64,000 bases of DNA from the NCBI GenBank assembly GCA_963695085.1, contig CAVOFV010000006.1:234915-298914 (forward strand). The letters run 5' to 3'. Positions 53,350 to 61,404 of this stretch are shown here, piece by piece (position 1 is the first letter of the stretch; the number at the start of each line of letters is the position of its first letter). The translations under genes were made by a program, and so were the position numbers. The DNA comes from SG8-30 sp963695085 (GTDB lineage: Bacteria > Pseudomonadota > Gammaproteobacteria > Steroidobacterales > Steroidobacteraceae). The notes under the pieces are model-generated. The model had not been told where the DNA came from, did no database searches, and saw only the letters and a program-made list of their open reading frames with translations.

Positions 53350-54576
53350 AGTCGTCTCAACTGATCGACGCAACACAGGCCTGAAATTTCTCTTTCGGCG
53401 TCCTGAATCCTAGCGTTTCCCGGGGTCGTTCGTTGAGTTCTCTAGCCACGTAGTTCAGCCGCGCCTGGCTGTGGACGGACAGATCTGTTTTCTTGGGGAA
53501 GTACTGGCGCAGCAGCCGGTTGGTGTTCTCGTTCGATCCGCGTTGCCATGGGCTTTGCGGGTCGCAGAAGTACACCTGAATATCGGTCGCCATGGTGAAC
53601 CTCTTGTGGTCGGTCAGTTCGGCCCCGCGATCCCACGTCAGACTCTGGTAGAGGTGACTGGGTAGCTTCTTGGCCTGCCTGATCAGCGCGTTGACCACGG
53701 TCTGCGTGTCGCGGCTCGAGACCTTGGCTAGCATCACGTAACGGGTATGCCGCTCCACTAGCGTCACGATGTAGCTGTTGTTCGAGCCGCACAACAGATC
53801 GCCTTCCCAGTGGCCGGGAACCGCCCGGTCCTCGACGCTAGCCGGCCGTTCGCTGATGGAGACCGTGTCGGGGATCCGTCCGCGGGTATCGGCCTTGGCC
53901 GTCGCGTGGCGTGAACGACGGATCGGGTGATGCCTGCGCAGGTGCGCAATCAGCTCCTTCTTGAGCGCCCCGCGAGTCTGTACGAACAGCGTGCGATAGA
54001 TCGTCTCGTGCGACACCCAGAATGCCTCATCCCCAGGGTGGGTAATCTTGAGCCACCCGGCGATCTGCTGCGGCGACCAGTTGTGCCGTAGCTGTGCATC
54101 CACGATGCGCCGCAGGTGCGGGTGTGTGGCCAGCTTACATGCCTTGGGGCGCAGCGCTCGACGCCAGGCCTGCCGATCCGACATCTCGGCCCGGTATGGG
54201 CCCCGGCCGCCGTTCCGGGCCACCTCCCGACTCACGGTAGAAGGCGCCCGGCCCAAGCTAGCGGCGATCTGGCGCAGCGAATGGCCGTTCACCAATCCGC
54301 GAGAGATCTCCTCCCGTTCGCCCAGGGTCAGCGCCCGCCGGGAGCGCCGTCGAGGAGGCGGCTGGATCCCGCCACTCGGACGGATGTGCGCAAAAATCGA
54401 CGATGAGGTCTTGCCGAAGGCTCGGCCAATCGTCCAGAGCCCCTCACCGCGCCGCCATCGATCCCAGATCTCGGCACTCTCCGCCGCCGTGAAAAATCGC
54501 CGCTTCCGTCGCTGTCGCATGACACTCCACCTCCATCACTAAAGGTAAAGTGTTGCGCCGACCGGTTGAGGTCACC
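53350..54576 (-). mobile_element. IS30-family insertion sequence
   Basis: A 1.2-kb element with one transposase and imperfect terminal inverted repeats: left ctcaactgatcgacgcaacac (53356-53376) against the complement of the right end (54550-54570), 18 of 21 matching, like the IS30 ends (caattggtcaacgcaaca type). Outer 6 bp match poorly, so the exact ends are approximate. It sits between two secreted-protein genes of the island. Confidence 0.85.
53357..54520 (-). CDS. IS30-family transposase
   Basis: A 387-residue DDE transposase. Two N-terminal HTH segments (LGEREEISRGLVNGHSLRQIAASLGRAPSTVSREVAR), then the catalytic domain: GHWEGDLLCG (D1), LTWDRGAELTDHKRF (D2) and SPWQRGSNENTNRLLRQYFPK (E). 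The gene is intact with the stop inside the left repeat. The N-terminal 55 residues add a further HTH typical of the longer IS30 group. Confidence 0.93.
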   Translation of the reverse strand: MRQRRKRRFFTAAESAEIWDRWRRGEGLWTIGRAFGKTSSSIFAHIRPSGGIQPPPRRRSRRALTLGEREEISRGLVNGHSLRQIAASLGRAPSTVSREVARNGGRGPYRAEMSDRQAWRRALRPKACKLATHPHLRRIVDAQLRHNWSPQQIAGWLKITHPGDEAFWVSHETIYRTLFVQTRGALKKELIAHLRRHHPIRRSRHATAKADTRGRIPDTVSISERPASVEDRAVPGHWEGDLLCGSNNSYIVTLVERHTRYVMLAKVSSRDTQTVVNALIRQAKKLPSHLYQSLTWDRGAELTDHKRFTMATDIQVYFCDPQSPWQRGSNENTNRLLRQYFPKKTDLSVHSQARLNYVARELNERPRETLGFRTPKEKFQACVASIS

Positions 54577-55077
54577 GCCGTTAGCAGACCCTAGTTACAG
54601 TCCGGGTACGCGCCAGCTCGAACAGTCAGGTATCGGCCCTATCAGTCGGTCTTACGTAATTTGATCCGGAAGGGGATAGCGGCGATTCGGACGTCTGAAA
54701 TCGAGCCCCCGCTACCAATCCCAGAGTTAGAGGCTACAAAGACTTAGCCAGGGCGCCAACTCTTACAGAGGGTTGGCGCCTTCTCTTCTTGGCACAAGTC
54801 TGTCACACGAACCACTCTCGGCCGGGCAACTGCCGTCGCCAGTTAGGTTGTTGGACAATCAGTGGCGGCCCCATCAGCACCCACATAGGTAGGGCGGTAA
54901 AGGGGTGGTGCGGCGACGTGGAAAGCCGAGAGTAGCGCCGCGCGGCGGGGCTGCGCCATTGGTGCACGCCTGCCGAGCCGCCTATACTGCGGCGACCCCG
55001 CGGGGCTCTGGATGGTGAGAATGCGCTGTCGCACAGCGCCCATTTGCGGGTTTCGTCAATCACGAGGGGAATCAACA
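54577..55077. other. 501-bp gap with a terminator, no gene
   Basis: A hairpin terminator lies at 54752-54790 (separate entry). Short frames on both strands have no coding features. The segment 54870-55010 has GC-skewed sequence upstream of the next gene and may hold its promoter. Confidence 0.4.
54752..54790 (+). terminator. Rho-independent terminator
   Basis: A perfect 9-bp stem (ggcgccaac / gttggcgcc) encloses tcttacagagg and is followed by ttctcttctt. No gene lies directly upstream except the IS30 element, so it may be a relic of a displaced gene. Confidence 0.7.
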
Positions 55078-55554
55078 GTGAAGAGCCTATTGCTTGTACT
55101 TGTCGGCATCATGTCCTTCGGCAGCGCGCTGGCACACGCCGATGCCGCGACCGAAAAGGAAGTCGCGCAGACCATCATCGACGCGAATGACTACACGAAG
55201 AAGAACCTCAAGGGCGTTGGCGACGAGTACTCGAAGGAGGGGGCTACCGAATTCTGGTCCAGCGGCGGCCTGATGCAGCAGATCTCTGCCAACGGTCGGC
55301 CGGGCGAGTGGGTGTCCTTCAATATCGACGTCAAGCACATCAAGGTAACGACGCTGGTGCCCGGACAGTTGGCGGTGGCCCACTACTATTCGGAAGGCTC
55401 GATGCAGCCCAAGGGCAGCCCGGCCGTGAACAACTACCGCACGCGGGCCAGCCAGGTGTACGTCAAGGAAGACGGCAAGTGGAAGGTACGGTCCTCGCAT
55501 TGGTCGGCCATTACCGGCGGCGCCGGTACCAGCCAGACCGCACTGGAGGAGTGA
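55078..55554 (+). CDS. Secreted NTF2-like (DUF4440-type) protein
   Basis: A 158-residue exported protein; GTG start with GAGGGGA upstream. Signal peptide SLLLVLVGIMSFGSALAHA. Core: KEVAQTIIDANDYTKKNLKG, GATEFWSSGGLMQQISANG, LVPGQLAVAHYYSEGSM, NNYRTRASQVYVKEDGKWKVRSSHWS. The last motif is the typical NTF2 end. No catalytic residues stand out. Confidence 0.8.
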   Translation: MKSLLLVLVGIMSFGSALAHADAATEKEVAQTIIDANDYTKKNLKGVGDEYSKEGATEFWSSGGLMQQISANGRPGEWVSFNIDVKHIKVTTLVPGQLAVAHYYSEGSMQPKGSPAVNNYRTRASQVYVKEDGKWKVRSSHWSAITGGAGTSQTALEE

Positions 55555-55677
55555 ACTGGTGGCTTCCCCGCCCGGATCGGGTCGGCCCGCTCCGCGGCGG
55601 GGTTGCCGCAACGTCGCCGTCGATCCGGTGTCGCCGGCGGGCGCCGGATTGATCGGCAATAACAATCGGAACCATTG

Positions 55678-56223
55678 ATGATGAACAGACCACACTGGGC
55701 CTGCATGGGAGCGACGTTCATGGCGATTCTGGGCATGGCGGGCTGTGCAGGTTCATCCGCTCGAGAGCCGATCAAGACGGTGGACCACGTGGACCTGCAA
55801 CGGTTCATGGGCGACTGGTATGTCATCGCCAACATCCCGACCTTCATCGAGAAGGGCGCCCACAACGCCGTGGAGTCGTACCGGATCGACAACGACGGGT
55901 CGATTGCCACGACATTCACCTTCCGTGCGGACGGTTTCGATGGCGAGCAGAAGACCTATCACCCGCGGGGATTCGTGCAGGACACAACCAGCAATGCGAT
56001 CTGGGGCATGCAGTTCGTTTGGCCATTCAAGGGCGACTACCGCATCGTCTACCTGGACGCCGACTACACGCGGACGGTGATCGGCCGGCAGAAGCGGGAT
56101 TACGTCTGGATCATGGCGCGCGCGCCGTCGATACCTGATGCCGCCTACCAGCAGATCCTGGCATTGCTGGCGGAGCAAGGATACGACGTCTCGCGGATAC
56201 AGAAGGTCCCGCAACGCTGGTGA
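55678..56223 (+). CDS. Bacterial lipocalin (Blc-type) lipoprotein
   Basis: A 181-residue outer-membrane lipoprotein of the lipocalin fold: lipobox MAGC, the GxW motif FMGDWYVIANIPTFIEKGAHN, DGSIATTFTFRADGFDGE, WPFKGDYRIVYLDADYTRTVIGR and YVWIMARAPSIPDAAYQQIL. Bacterial lipocalins bind lysophospholipids or isoprenoid-type lipids under stress. Start at ATG 55678; ATG 55681 is equivalent. Confidence 0.92.
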   Translation: MMNRPHWACMGATFMAILGMAGCAGSSAREPIKTVDHVDLQRFMGDWYVIANIPTFIEKGAHNAVESYRIDNDGSIATTFTFRADGFDGEQKTYHPRGFVQDTTSNAIWGMQFVWPFKGDYRIVYLDADYTRTVIGRQKRDYVWIMARAPSIPDAAYQQILALLAEQGYDVSRIQKVPQRW

Positions 56224-56530
56224 GACCATGATCGCGGCCGGCCATCGACGCCTCCGGGCCCGGCTTTCGCATGATGGCCTGCCCGCAGGATTCCACGCAG
56301 GAACCTGACGGGATCGGGTCGGGTTGTGGGGTTCGGATTAGGCGGGAATGGCGGTTGCCGTAAGGGCCGAGCCTGGCCGTACGCGGACATGCCACCCAGT
56401 CCCGCAAGACGGGAGGTCTTACGCGTTGCGTCAGCCCTTGCAAGTCCTGCGCAGCGCCAAGGGCGCCGCTTGTCGAATCCCTCCCCCCGTTCAAAGATCG
56501 GGAGACCCGTACCGTTTGGATACAACATCG
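56224..56530. other. Intergenic stretch before the tRNA scar, with an integrase-terminator-like hairpin
   Basis: At 56416-56438 it contains tcttacgcgttgcgtcagccc, close to the hairpin just after the integrase at 63965-63991 (ctcacgcgttgcgtaagcccttg). I read it as the right end of an older, now integrase-less element. No gene is supported; the minus frame 56145-56573 has no family features. Confidence 0.45.
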
Positions 56531-56574
56531 ATTGAAAAGGAAAGGGGGCCTCTTGGCCCCCTTTCCTTTTCAAT
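56531..56574 (-). terminator. Perfect 20-bp-stem terminator
   Basis: A 20-bp perfect inverted repeat (arms 56531-56550 and 56555-56574, inner part aaagggggcc / ggccccc) around a tctt loop, adjoining the 3' end of the tRNA-Arg fragment. It would stop transcription in either direction; its position suits a tRNA terminator on the minus strand. Confidence 0.8.
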
Positions 56575-56618
56575 TGGCGCGCCCGGAGGGATTCGAACCC
56601 CCGACCCCATGGTTCGTA
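56575..56618 (-). tRNA. tRNA-Arg(ACG) 3' half only (attachment-site remnant)
   Basis: The reverse complement reads ...CTACGAA (anticodon loop, ACG) then ccatgg, the variable part ggtcg, T-arm GGGGGTTCGAATCCCTC and acceptor CGGGCGCGCCA with encoded CCA. The 5' half (gcgcccg...D-arm) is missing: similarity ends in the anticodon loop. This is the classic footprint of a tyrosine integrase using the tRNA 3' half as att core. Not a functional gene. Confidence 0.8.
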
Positions 56619-56745
56619 GGGAGCACCAGGCGCATTTTCAGGCTTTATTCTTCAACAAGTTAGATGGCCCGCCCTCTCCTAACTTTACGCTGAGACTCGT
56701 CAAGACTCGTTGAGTGTCGCCGAGACACTACGTTGCGGTGACGGA
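56575..56745. repeat. Attachment-flank repeat, copy C (best preserved)
   Basis: The tRNA remnant plus about 125 bp: gggagcaccaggc, then ggctttattcttcaacaag, ttagatggcccgccctc, tgagtgtcgccgagacac and tacgttgcggtgac. The same order of blocks is found in A and D, and partly in B. It is the probable left end of an integrated element (attL). Nothing coding was seen on to 56842. Confidence 0.65.
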
Positions 56746-56842
56746 TTGACTCAACGGGGTCGAGTAGCGACACCGAGTGGCGGAGCGAGAGAGATGCATG
56801 TGGATCCACGGCGTAGCGACGATTCACTCGCCTCTGGTCAGC

Positions 56843-58327
56843 TCAAGGCAAGCCAGGTTCTTCTTCAGTGCCGAGAATCAAGTCGCCAAACCAAGCGCCG
56901 CCCTTCTTGTAGCGTTCCCTCCGTTCCTCCATTTGACCGGTGTCCCAATCCACTAACTTGGCCCCTTTGATAGCCATGTCTTGGGCCCATATCGCGCGGG
57001 ATTTGTCGCCTGCAATAGCTCGCGCTGCTGCCTCGATCTCGAATATCTGAGGATCGACTCTCCCGCGATACTCAAGTCTCGGAAGTAGTGCGATGGCCTT
57101 ACTTGGGTCACGAACACGTGCATCAGGATGAGTCGCCCAGATAGCTGCCACGTGCTTGATTGCCCAATCATCGTCGCCCGCGACGATCCGCTCCATCCAT
57201 CGCTTGACGCGAACCAGAGTCGCCTCAGATACAGGTCTCGCGCGGAGCCAACTATCGACAACGCGAGCTCGCGCAGCATTGCTACCGTTCTGCGCTGCTA
57301 CCTCCCACCACTTGAGGCCCTCGGTACGCCTTGGCTCCTCGTCGATACTCGCCAACGCTGCTCCGACCAGCAGTGCTGCGTCTGGTTGTCCTGCAAGCGT
57401 GGCTCGAATGATCGTTCGATAGCCAGTCTCACGTTTTTCTGGAGAATTACCTTTCTGATATGCCGTGACCAACCCGCACAGAACCTCTGTTCTCGGGTTT
57501 CCAATCTCTGCTTCGCCGCACAATGCTTCGAGGTGAGTCAAGTCGACCGCATAGGTGGCCGACGTACGGTAACCCTGGAATTGGACAGGAATGACTCCAT
57601 ACAGAGGTGGCCGACCGCCCCCCGCTTTGTCTTTGCGCCGGCCGTTCTGAATGCCAAAAATGGTCGGTACCGTGAAATCTGCTTCGTTCTCAGCGAATAC
57701 TATTCTCGGATCTTTGGGTTCTCCGTGCGGGCCGAATTGAGCTTCAGCAACCACCCAGCCTTCTCTCGAGAGTTTTCTAGCCATGTATGGGTACTGCAAG
57801 GCAGGCCACCTGGTCCATTTGATCTCCAGAGGCTCGAATTGATTGGTCAATTGTAGGAGGCGTTCTAGGTTGGCCTCGATCCCGTACTGCGAACGTATTT
57901 CGGCGGCCCGTTCCCGGTCCTTATCGATTGCGCGCGGTGACATCGTTGTTAACGCGCGTTGTGCTGACTCGTCACCTGCCTCCGCTGCAACTGAAAACCA
58001 CGCAAATGCTTCTGTCGGCTGTTCTTGTCCACCCTCTCCTTTCAAGAGCATCACTGCCAAATTGTATTGTGACGTGCGATGACCGAGCCTCGCCATGACT
58101 GCGAACTCGCGTTGCGCCGTCACGAGGTCGCCAGCGCCATAGGCTTCCACAGCTTCCACGTAACTGGGTCGCGCTGGCAGACTCGCACACGCCAGGATCA
58201 GTCCAATCCAAACCGTATGCCAGATCCTCACTCTTTGTGCTCTGCCTCCCATAACCGCTCGCGTCCCAATTGTGTCGCGTCTTCTTGGTGGGATTTCGCT
58301 CTGGTCGAAGCCAAGACCGAACCGCAT
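56843..58327 (-). CDS. Membrane-anchored protein with Sel1 repeats and a TonB-C-like domain
   Basis: A 494-residue protein. The start at 58327 has AAGGAGG 8 bases upstream and gives a 35-residue basic cytoplasmic head, then a TM anchor (VWIGLILACASLP). Sel1/TPR-like helices follow (AVEAYGAGDLVTAQREFAVMARLGHRTSQYNLAVMLLKGEG, AFAWFSVAAEAGDESAQRAL). A TonB C-terminal-like unit (PALQYPYMARKLSREGWVVAEAQFGPHGEP) lies near residue 190-240. The C-terminal half has further Sel1-type pairs (EGLKWWEVAAQNGSNAARARV). TonB-C is usually at the C-terminus; here it is internal. Function unknown. Confidence 0.78.
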   Translation of the reverse strand: MRFGLGFDQSEIPPRRRDTIGTRAVMGGRAQRVRIWHTVWIGLILACASLPARPSYVEAVEAYGAGDLVTAQREFAVMARLGHRTSQYNLAVMLLKGEGGQEQPTEAFAWFSVAAEAGDESAQRALTTMSPRAIDKDRERAAEIRSQYGIEANLERLLQLTNQFEPLEIKWTRWPALQYPYMARKLSREGWVVAEAQFGPHGEPKDPRIVFAENEADFTVPTIFGIQNGRRKDKAGGGRPPLYGVIPVQFQGYRTSATYAVDLTHLEALCGEAEIGNPRTEVLCGLVTAYQKGNSPEKRETGYRTIIRATLAGQPDAALLVGAALASIDEEPRRTEGLKWWEVAAQNGSNAARARVVDSWLRARPVSEATLVRVKRWMERIVAGDDDWAIKHVAAIWATHPDARVRDPSKAIALLPRLEYRGRVDPQIFEIEAAARAIAGDKSRAIWAQDMAIKGAKLVDWDTGQMEERRERYKKGGAWFGDLILGTEEEPGLP

Positions 58328-58808
58328 TAGCTTGCCCTCCTTGCGTACGGTGAAGTTGAGCCGTCTGTATGGGGACTTGAATCCGACGCCCAATGACTTC
58401 CACATCGGACAGGGAAGAAAGGCGGTGCTCGCCCGCATGTTGAAGATTCGGTCCGAGGGCCAGGAGGCAAGCATCGAAACGTAACTCTACGAAAATCACC
58501 AGATTCGCGGTATTGGGTCCAGTAAGTGCTTGTTTCTACAGACCGACTACTGTTCAGGGCTCCAGATTCGTAGTGAGCATCAGGCTTGTTGATTAGCGTT
58601 GTTTTTCAACTAGTTAGGTGGCCCGCCCTCACCTTGTCAAATCGTCGAGTGTCGCCAAGTCGCGCTGAGATGTTCCGAGGCTCCACGTTTCGGAAGCGGT
58701 CTGGGCTGATTGACTGCGCGGTCGTGGCTGTTACACGGACCAAAATGCTGCGATATTCAGCCGCAATTGATCCTCCTAATCAGTATTAGACCACCTAATT
58801 CAAGTTAG
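58328..58808. other. 481-bp gap with repeat copy D
   Basis: Holds repeat copy D (58561-58665). At 58797-58817 caagttagatgcccgcc again resembles the flank repeat (copy C caagttagatggcccgcc) and also an attC right core (GTTAGAT), just at the start of the TPR pseudogene. Nothing else seen. Confidence 0.45.
58561..58665. repeat. Attachment-flank repeat, copy D
   Basis: Blocks attcgtagtgagcatcaggc, ttgttgattagcgttgttt, ttcaactagttaggtggcccgccctc and gtcgagtgtcgcc align in order with copy C, and with A around tgattgacgttatctttcaattagttagg. The tRNA acceptor part is lost. The separate element between C and D would hold only the Sel1/TonB-C gene. Confidence 0.55.
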
Positions 58809-59355
58809 ATGCCCGCCGATATCGAGTCACTAATTCGACGAAATCGCTGGGGCGAAGCACGCCGCGCAATCCTTCGCGATCTGCGTACCGATCCCGACAA
58901 TCACTGGCTCATTACTCGCCTCGGCCTTACCTATTACGAGCAGCGGCAGTATGCACGGGCCCTAGAGTTTTGCGGCCCGGGCCGTCAGGCTGGCGCCAGA
59001 TTGCCCGCTAGCGCTTTGGGACAAAGCAGGCGCACTCCAGATGCTCGGGCGCCATGCTGCAGCGGGCGATATTTATCGGCGTCTGATTCGCCGTGGCGTG
59101 AAGCGCATTGCCAACGGAACTTGCGGTGAAGGTTTGGCTCGTGCCCGTGGGCTAGTGGCGGACTCTCACCTTCGTTTAAGCGACTCACTACGCGTGCTAC
59201 ATCGCGAGAAGGATGCCACGCGGCATTTTTGCAAGCATCTCGACATGCGCGGTCCTGGCTGCCAGTCTATCTACCGTTGCGTGATCTCCGCAATAGGCAA
59301 TCAGCGCGAATGCATTCGGTGGTCTATAGGTTTCGAGCGTTGGAGCGGTCCGTGA
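58809..59355 (+). pseudogene. Tetratricopeptide-repeat protein gene, frameshifted
   Basis: The start MPADIESLIRRNRWGEARRA and TPR helix WLITRLGLTYYEQRQYARALEFC lie in one frame. One extra G near 58974 moves the continuation (ARAVRLAPDCPLALWDKAG, LQMLGRHAAAGDIYRRLIRRGVKRIA, CKHLDMRGPGCQSIY) to another frame. A second shift near 59270 is needed for the ending PLRDLRNR. Together they give a protein of about 160-170 residues. Such TPR genes occur as integron cassettes; a GTTAGAT core precedes the start codon. Confidence 0.7.
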
Positions 59356-59368
59356 GAGACTTGAGCGA

Positions 59369-59411
59369 GCGCGCCGCAGGCGCACGGAGAGATTTTACGC
59401 CTGCGGCGCGC
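59369..59411. repeat. Perfect 14-bp inverted repeat
   Basis: Arms gcgcgccgcaggcg (59369-59382) and cgcctgcggcgcgc (59398-59411) enclose 15 bp with a gattttac patch. It may be a terminator-like hairpin or part of an attC-type palindrome, lying between the TPR pseudogene and the next cassette-type gene. Confidence 0.6.
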
Positions 59412-59458
59412 TGCAACGGCCTCGCGCGGCCCGCTCAACGCGGACGGTCAGGGTGCAC

Positions 59459-59941
59459 ATGAACAGCATTCGCCACGACATGAGGCAGTTTTATCCGCTG
59501 AAGGCGGTATTTGAGCAAATTCTCGGGAAACGAGCGTACCGAAAACTTAAGGAAACTGCTGGCCTCGCGGACTGGAAGGTTGAAACAAGGAAACTGCTCA
59601 AAGCTATCGAGCTATCAATAGCTGAAACAGTGAAAGTGGCCGATACAGAACTATATAAAGAGGCAAATCAAATTCTAGAATTGGGGCGCATCCATATTAA
59701 AGGTGTGAAAGACATCTCTGAACTCTTTGCCAGTCTGTCGGCCACTCTAACAAGAATTGTTTTCCTGCAAATTGGCTACATGCCTACCCATGGCCGAGTT
59801 GAATCAGTATCACTCACTGCAAGGAACTGGAATCTTGCGTGTGTTCGGTCGGTGCAGTACGTCCAAAGTATTGCGCAAAAAGAAACCGCAAAACGCTTGG
59901 AGGACCGAAAGAACGAGGCACGGTCGAAAAGTGCAACCTAA
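59459..59941 (+). CDS. Hypothetical helical protein, integron cassette-type gene
   Basis: A 160-residue, strongly helical, Lys/Glu-rich protein (LKAVFEQILGKRAYRKLKETAG, KLLKAIELSIAETVKVADTELYKEANQIL). GC is near 45%, far below neighbours. Its stop (TAA) lies in the first core of attC site 3, the usual cassette arrangement. No family or membrane segment recognised. Confidence 0.65.
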   Translation: MNSIRHDMRQFYPLKAVFEQILGKRAYRKLKETAGLADWKVETRKLLKAIELSIAETVKVADTELYKEANQILELGRIHIKGVKDISELFASLSATLTRIVFLQIGYMPTHGRVESVSLTARNWNLACVRSVQYVQSIAQKETAKRLEDRKNEARSKSAT

Positions 59942-60016
59942 CAAGCGCGTCGAGTCGGACTCGCTACATCGGCGCTTGGAGCCGCTTCCGCTCGCCGCTC
60001 ACGCGCGGCGTTGGGC
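59936..60016 (+). other. Integron attC site 3 (best formed)
   Basis: An 81-bp site with a perfect left core ACCTAAC (59936-59942), imperfect inverted arms (caagcgcgtcgag near left; ctcgccgctcacgcgcgg near right) and a perfect right core GTTGGGC (60010-60016). Confidence 0.8.
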
Positions 60017-60029
60017 CACAGGAGCTTTT

Positions 60030-60413
60030 ATGAGTCAATCTATACATGCTTTTTGCGTGATGGCGCTCTTTGCGTTGCCATTTACCGCAACTGCCGAGAT
60101 CAAATCTACCCATGTCTATGGCCTCGGCATGTCGTCTTGCGGCGCTCTTGTCCAGGCATTCAGGCAGGACTCCCCAAACGAGGGCTTGAACCATGACGGC
60201 CGTATGTTTTCAACCCAAGCACATACATATCAGCAATGGCTCGCAGGCTTTGTGTCTTCGTACAACTTGTACTCATCAAAATTAGGAAATATCGGTGATG
60301 CCACAGATATTCATGGACTTATCGAGTGGGTGCATTCATATTGCAAAAAGAACACAACGTCTACCGTTGTACAAGCTGCAACTGAAATGGTGCGCGCGCT
60401 GGAGCGAAAGTAA
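60030..60413 (+). CDS. Secreted protein, integron cassette gene
   Basis: A 127-residue exported protein; AGGAG precedes the ATG at 60030. Signal peptide HAFCVMALFALPFTATA. Mature part of about 104 residues with two Cys (SSCGALV and HSYCKK), probably a disulfide, and YQQWLAGFVSSYNLYSS. It lies exactly between attC 3 and attC 4, a complete cassette (13 bp from core to ATG, 4 bp from stop to next core). Proteins of this size with GMSSCGAL near the N-terminus often are Rap1a/Tai-like immunity-type folds, but I cannot confirm. Confidence 0.75.
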   Translation: MSQSIHAFCVMALFALPFTATAEIKSTHVYGLGMSSCGALVQAFRQDSPNEGLNHDGRMFSTQAHTYQQWLAGFVSSYNLYSSKLGNIGDATDIHGLIEWVHSYCKKNTTSTVVQAATEMVRALERK

Positions 60414-60416
60414 GTG

Positions 60417-60480
60417 GCCCAACAAGACGCTCAAGCCGACTCGCTACGTCAGCGCTTCGCGCTGGCTCCGCTGTAACTGA
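60417..60480 (+). other. Integron attC site 4, right end lost
   Basis: A perfect left core GCCCAAC (60417-60423), then agacgctcaagccgac and the palindrome cagcgcttcgcgctgg. The right arm ends in gtaactgacgcc without a GTTRRRY core. This is a truncated attC. Confidence 0.65.
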
Positions 60481-60527
60481 CGCCATAAAGAAGACATAGA
60501 AACAAGACTGAAAGCGATTCACCGATC

Positions 60528-61293
60528 ATGGCTGAGTCTGCAGAGTCGATCATTGGGTTGCTGCCAGTCTTCCTAGGTCTCTTGCCTCACGTCCAGAATA
60601 TGGGACGAGAGCTGGAAGAAGTCCTGACCGAAGGCGGTCTCATAAAGATACCAGGTGGTGTCGTATCTTGGGCCGAGCTTTATGAGCTACCGTTTATGCG
60701 AAACGTTTTCGTGGCCGCTCATACATTTGGAGCGGGGACGGAGTTCGCGAGCTTGTCCAATCTGCTACGCCCAACCTTGCCATTCTTCGGAGTGTGGAAG
60801 ACGAGGTGTCTGGAAGGGGTACAAAGACACCGCGGTCTGAAGTGAATCCTTCCCTAGCGCTCGGCGCAGTACTCTCACTCGTGTACAACATGCGGTCGTT
60901 TAGCACGCATGGCGTTCCCATCAATGTCTTGCTCAAGATCGGTAACAACGGTAGCGATGCTGCGTTGTTGAAAGCTGTCAGCATTGATCCGTCCGTGGTA
61001 GCTGGGAAGTCTCTCGCTTTGCGTATCGCCAGGGCGACGGCGGAGAAAGACAAGCGTTTCTTCAAGAGCCTGATTCAGGCCATTGGTGATGCAGGCGTTG
61101 GGTCTCCGAGGGCGAAGGCCCCAAGGGAACGACATCCTCGGTTGAAGTACTGCCTTTCGATCTTGGAGGACGCCCACACCTCAATTCCCTTTCCGAGCGT
61201 ACCGCCTATCAGTTCTTTGCGGAGCAGCTCGGTGTGTATCCACAGGAGGGACAGTCGAAGGATGCATCTCGGAGTCTGATGGCGACTAATTAG
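60528..61293 (+). pseudogene. Frameshifted gene of unknown function
   Basis: Three frames in series appear to code for one protein of about 250 residues. Part 1 (from ATG 60528): AESIIGLLPVFLGLLPHVQN, GGVVSWAELYELPFMRNVF. Part 2 after about 60785: LRSVEDEVSGRGTKTPRSE, ALGAVLSLVYNMRSFSTHGVP, ALRIARATAEKDKRFFKSL. Part 3 after about 61090: VEVLPFDLGGRPHLNSLSE, RTAYQFFAEQLGVYPQEGQ, ending TAG at 61291. No family recognised; the codon use supports coding in each part. Confidence 0.5.
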
Positions 61294-61404
61294 CCGCTGG
61301 AAAAAGTTTGTGCGACATGAATAGGGCCTTTTCATGTCGTCGCAATAGAGAGCGAGAGGTGAATCTTTTTCCGTCTCCTGATCAATTTCAAGGAGACGGA
61401 TGTG

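Noticed and set aside
56145..56573. A 142-codon minus-strand frame before the tRNA scar
   Set aside because: It runs through the terminator hairpin and partly over the lipocalin gene; no family marks.
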